The notes under the pieces are model-generated. The model searched no databases and was not told where the DNA came from. It saw nothing but the letters and a program-made list of their open reading frames with translations. This document shows, piece by piece, positions 61,357 to 64,000 of a stretch of 64,000 nt of DNA (positions within the stretch are counted from its first letter, which is position 1; every line of letters starts with the position of its first letter). The translations under genes and the position numbers were made by a program. Source of the DNA: Nitrincola sp048264025 (GTDB lineage Bacteria > Pseudomonadota > Gammaproteobacteria > Pseudomonadales > Balneatricaceae); contig NZ_JBLXDN010000002.1 in NCBI RefSeq assembly GCF_048264025.1, positions 1-64,000 of the forward strand, given 5' to 3'.

Positions 61357-62400
61357 ATGCATATACAAGAAGCGCTGAGCTGGGTAGTAGAACACTTGGA
61401 TCTTAGCCGTGCGCAGATGGTGGATGTCATGCGTCAGATCATGACCGGTCAGTGCAATGAAGCGCAAATGGGGGCCTTTTTGGTAGCCTTGCGGATGAAA
61501 AGTGAGTCGATTGATGAAATTGCCGGCGCGGCGCAGGTGATGCGTGAACTGGCGACGCCGGTCAAGGCTCAATCGCAGAACCTGGTAGATATCGTCGGTA
61601 CCGGCGGTGACGGTGCTAACCTGTTTAATATTTCTTCTGCGTCTGCCTTCGTGGCTTCGGCGGCTGGCATTGGTGTTGCCAAGCATGGCAATCGTGCCGT
61701 TTCCTCTAGTAGTGGCAGTGCTGATGTGTTGGAAGCCGCTGGTATTAATCTTAATCTGGATGCGGTTCAGGTCGCGGCCTGTATAGATCAGGTCGGTGTA
61801 GGTTTTATGTTTGCGCCAGCTCATCATGGGGCGATGCGCCATGCCATAGGTGTACGTAAGGCCTTGGGTATCCGCACGATCTTCAACATTCTCGGGCCTA
61901 TGACCAATCCGGCCGGTGTTAAGCGCTTGGTTATTGGCGTGTTCAGTAAGCCCTTGTGCCGCCCGATGGCGGAAGTGATGCAGCAGTTGGGTGCTGAGCG
62001 GGTGATGGTGGTGCATGCTGATGATGGTTTGGACGAGATCAGCCTGGCTACAGCAACACATGTGGCTGAATTGAAAGATGGGTTTATAACCGAGTACAGC
62101 ATTACACCAGAAAAGCTTGGCGTTAATAGTCAGAGTCTGATCGGGCTGGAAGTGGAAACGGCCCTGGATTCGTTGAACCTGATACGTGCGGCTTTTTCCG
62201 GTGATACGGCCCCCATGGCTGAAAAAGCGCGGTCGATTATTGCATTAAATGCCGGTGCCGCCATCTGGCTGGCCGGGGAAGCTGAGTCTCATAAAGCGGG
62301 TGTTGCCAGAGCGATGGAGCTCATGTTGAATGGCAGTGCCTTGAAGAAAATGGAAGCGCTGGCGCATTTTAGTCAGCAGTATGTTAAGGCTGATTCATGA
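61357..62400 (+). CDS. trpD: Anthranilate phosphoribosyltransferase
   Basis: Second step of tryptophan synthesis, 347 aa. PRPP and Mg motifs are DIVGTGGDG, KHGNRAVSSSSGSADVLEA and VVHADDGLDE. TGACAGGAGAGA supplies a strong ribosome site. Its TGA overlaps the trpC ATG. Confidence 0.98.
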   Translation: MHIQEALSWVVEHLDLSRAQMVDVMRQIMTGQCNEAQMGAFLVALRMKSESIDEIAGAAQVMRELATPVKAQSQNLVDIVGTGGDGANLFNISSASAFVASAAGIGVAKHGNRAVSSSSGSADVLEAAGINLNLDAVQVAACIDQVGVGFMFAPAHHGAMRHAIGVRKALGIRTIFNILGPMTNPAGVKRLVIGVFSKPLCRPMAEVMQQLGAERVMVVHADDGLDEISLATATHVAELKDGFITEYSITPEKLGVNSQSLIGLEVETALDSLNLIRAAFSGDTAPMAEKARSIIALNAGAAIWLAGEAESHKAGVARAMELMLNGSALKKMEALAHFSQQYVKADS

Positions 62401-63206
62401 ACGCGACGCCTACTATTTTAAAAAAAATCATAGCCCGTAAACATGAAGAAGTTACGGAGCGACTAGCGCAGGTTTCCATTGCGCAATTGCAAGCGCGTAT
62501 AGATGCGCAGCGCGGCAGCGAAACCGATCCACGTGGTTTTGTTGCAGCGTTGGAAGCGGCTATTGCGCAGGGGCGTGCGGCAATTATAGCGGAAGCTAAG
62601 AAGGCCAGCCCATCCAAGGGTGTTATCCGCGAAAATTTTGATCCGGCTGAAATTGCCCGCAGTTATGCAGCGGCCGGTGCCAGTTGCTTGTCGGTGCTGA
62701 CGGATCAAGACTTTTTTATGGGCTCGGACCGTAATTTGCAGCTGGCACGCGCGGCTTGTAGCTTACCGGTAATCCGCAAGGATTTTATCGTTGATCCTTA
62801 TCAGATCTATGAAGCCCGAGCGCTGGGTGCTGATTGTATTCTGTTAATCGTCGCCGCATTGAGTGATGTGCAACTGGCCGAGTTGTCAGAACTGACGCAG
62901 CAGTTGGGAATGGATGTGCTGGTTGAAGTGCATGGGGCTGACGAGTTGCAGCGAGCTCTGCCGTTGAACACCCGGCTGCTAGGTATTAATAACCGTGATC
63001 TGCACAGCTTTGAGGTGTCACTGAATAATACCTTTGATTTGCTGGCTAGTATTCCGGCGGATCGTTTAGTCGTCACTGAAAGTGGTATCAATACACCTGA
63101 TGATGTGGCGCAAATGCGTGAGCGTGGCGTACAAGGCTTTCTGGTTGGAGAGGCGTTTATGCGTGCCACCGATCCAGGCGAAAAACTACGGGCGCTGTTT
63201 GATTGA
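62397..63206 (+). CDS. trpC: Indole-3-glycerol phosphate synthase
   Basis: Fourth step of tryptophan synthesis, 269 aa monofunctional TrpC (not fused to TrpF). It has AIIAEAKKASPSKGVIRENFDPAEIA, the catalytic LPVIRKDFIVDPYQIYEARA (Lys), and GINNRDLHSFEVSLNNT. Coupled to trpD by an ATGA overlap. Confidence 0.98.
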   Translation: MNATPTILKKIIARKHEEVTERLAQVSIAQLQARIDAQRGSETDPRGFVAALEAAIAQGRAAIIAEAKKASPSKGVIRENFDPAEIARSYAAAGASCLSVLTDQDFFMGSDRNLQLARAACSLPVIRKDFIVDPYQIYEARALGADCILLIVAALSDVQLAELSELTQQLGMDVLVEVHGADELQRALPLNTRLLGINNRDLHSFEVSLNNTFDLLASIPADRLVVTESGINTPDDVAQMRERGVQGFLVGEAFMRATDPGEKLRALFD

Positions 63207-63235
63207 GCAGGCCGACTTAAGAGGATAAGTGACCA

Positions 63236-63634
63236 ATGAAAGCCAGTATACAATGGGATGGTGAGCTGCGTTTTAAAGCTACCAGTGGTAGTGGTTTTGA
63301 GGTAATGATCGATGCAGATCAGCAGCAGGGCCCGCGTCCGATGGAGCTGATACTGCTTGGGCTGGGCGGTTGCACCAGCTATGATGTGGTGCAGATTCTG
63401 AAAAAATCTCGCCAGCAGGTTACTGACTGTCGTGCTGAAATTACCTCAGAACGCGCTGATACTGTGCCGGCCGTGTTCACTAAAATTCATGTGCATTTTG
63501 TGGTGACGGGTGAAAATTTAAAGCCGACACAGGTGGAGCGCGCGGTACGTCTGTCCGCTGAACAGTATTGCTCAGCGTCACTGATGCTGGAACGCGGTGG
63601 TGTGGAGATTACACATAGTTACGAAATAGCCTAA
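63236..63634 (+). CDS. OsmC/YhfA family protein
   Basis: A 132-aa OsmC-fold protein, closest by eye to E. coli YhfA. The two redox cysteines are Cys46 (LGLGGCTSYD) and Cys112 (AEQYCSAS). Family members are thiol peroxidases; YhfA itself is not well characterised. RBS GAGGA is 10 nt upstream. It follows trpC by 29 bp. In Pseudomonas the regulator gene vfr stands between these two; it is not here. Confidence 0.93.
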   Translation: MKASIQWDGELRFKATSGSGFEVMIDADQQQGPRPMELILLGLGGCTSYDVVQILKKSRQQVTDCRAEITSERADTVPAVFTKIHVHFVVTGENLKPTQVERAVRLSAEQYCSASLMLERGGVEITHSYEIA

Positions 63635-63642
63635 GCACGGGA

Positions 63643-63671
63643 TTGTGGTTGCGTCAATAGACGCGTATAAT
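63643..63671 (+). promoter_or_regulatory. Promoter of the rpsF operon
   Basis: TTGTGG, 17-nt spacer, perfect TATAAT (63666-63671). The spacer holds the inverted repeat GCGTC-AATA-GACGC (63651-63664). Transcription would begin near 63678, giving a leader of about 75 nt before rpsF. Confidence 0.65.
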
Positions 63672-63753
63672 TCTGACTCCGTTTTATTTGTTCAACTCCT
63701 TGCTTTCAATCATATGAAATGATCTGGGGGCTGCAAAACCGTAAGGAGCAAAA

Positions 63754-64000
63754 ATGCGTCATTATGAAATCGTATTTCTGGTTCATCCGAATCAGAGCGA
63801 GCAGGTTCCTGCTATGCTGGAACGCTACAAAAACTTGATCGAAGGTTCTGAAGGCACGATTCATCGCCTTGAAGACTGGGGTCGTCGTCAGATGGCTTAC
63901 CCGATCAACAATGCTCATAAAGCCCACTATGTTCTGATGAACATCGAATGCAACCAGGAAACCCTGGATGAGCTGGAAAGTCTGTTCCGTTACAACGATG
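63754..64000 (+). CDS. rpsF: 30S ribosomal protein S6, 5' part
   Basis: The first 82 codons are present before the window ends. The start MRHYEIVFLVHPNQSEQVPAML, then RLEDWGRRQMAYPINNAHKAHYVL, is unmistakably S6. TAAGGAG lies 5 nt before the ATG. rpsR and rplI would be expected next. The leader may carry the S6:S18 autoregulation element, but I did not resolve its fold. Confidence 0.97.
   Translation, partial: MRHYEIVFLVHPNQSEQVPAMLERYKNLIEGSEGTIHRLEDWGRRQMAYPINNAHKAHYVLMNIECNQETLDELESLFRYND

Noticed and set aside
61303..62061. 252-codon frame on the minus strand rich in His, Arg and Thr
   Set aside because: Antisense to trpG/trpD; composition is that of a reverse-strand shadow and no ribosome site is seen.
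1..64000. CRISPR array, prophage, insertion sequence, integron or tRNA genes
   Set aside because: I saw no regularly spaced repeats, transposase or integrase motifs, or tRNA cloverleaf signatures with a TTCRANYC T-arm on either strand.

Overview
The window looks like chromosome of a marine-type gammaproteobacterium, most likely Oceanospirillales/Pseudomonadales (Oceanospirillaceae-like). The reasons are gene order, not a database match: sdhE-ygfX-nadB-rpoE-mucABCD-lepA-lepB-rnc-era-recO-pdxJ-acpS, aroQ-accB-accC-prmA-dusB-fis-purH-purD and trpG-trpD-trpC are all arranged as in that group, and base composition is about 50% GC. Non-ATG starts (GTG/TTG) and stop/start overlaps are common, so much of the window is in tightly coupled operons.

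Layout. 0-0.3 kb: a 5S rRNA and its terminator, the end of an rRNA operon. 0.4-6.3 kb: sdhE/ygfX, nadB, then the sigma-E envelope-stress operon, in which rseA is fused to the C-terminal domain of RseB and no complete rseB exists. 6.4-12.8 kb: lepA, lepB, DUF4845, rnc, era, recO, pdxJ, acpS (translation, protein export, RNA processing, cofactors). 12.9-20.3 kb: cysM, relA, mazG, ppc, adk. 20.4-32.1 kb is the accessory part: a TetR regulator divergent from a trimethylamine dehydrogenase/N-methylproline-demethylase-like flavoprotein; a 36-residue lysine-rich protein; a flavin monooxygenase with a clear sigma-54 promoter, three upstream palindromes and a divergent AcoR-type activator; a MASE2-GGDEF cyclase; a ferredoxin; and a PNPOx-like protein divergent from a MocR regulator whose PLP site is degenerate. 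32.4-35.5 kb: FapA (DUF342), a PEBP-like protein, rlmB.

35.5-46.5 kb is almost all minus strand: aroQ, accBC, prmA, a zinc-ribbon DUF3426 protein, dusB-fis, purHD, hinT, and a short phosphotransacylase with ackA behind a striking 12-bp inverted repeat. 46.7-52 kb: solo ParA, purine/pyrimidine salvage (hpt, upp, uraA), ppa, fbp. 52.2-56.5 kb: mpl-ubiX-tsaB-uppP-rsmJ. 56.5-60.5 kb: plsB, slyX, a membrane-anchored cold-shock-domain protein and an M48 lipoprotein protease. 60.6-64 kb: trpGDC, an OsmC/YhfA protein and the 5' part of rpsF, cut by the window edge.

Most of the window is housekeeping. The points most worth a second look are the RseA-RseB fusion, the self-contained sigma-54 monooxygenase module, the MocR regulator without its PLP lysine, the pta-ackA promoter palindrome, the membrane-tethered cold-shock protein and the lysine-rich mini-protein. 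I see no CRISPR array, prophage, insertion sequence or tRNA gene.
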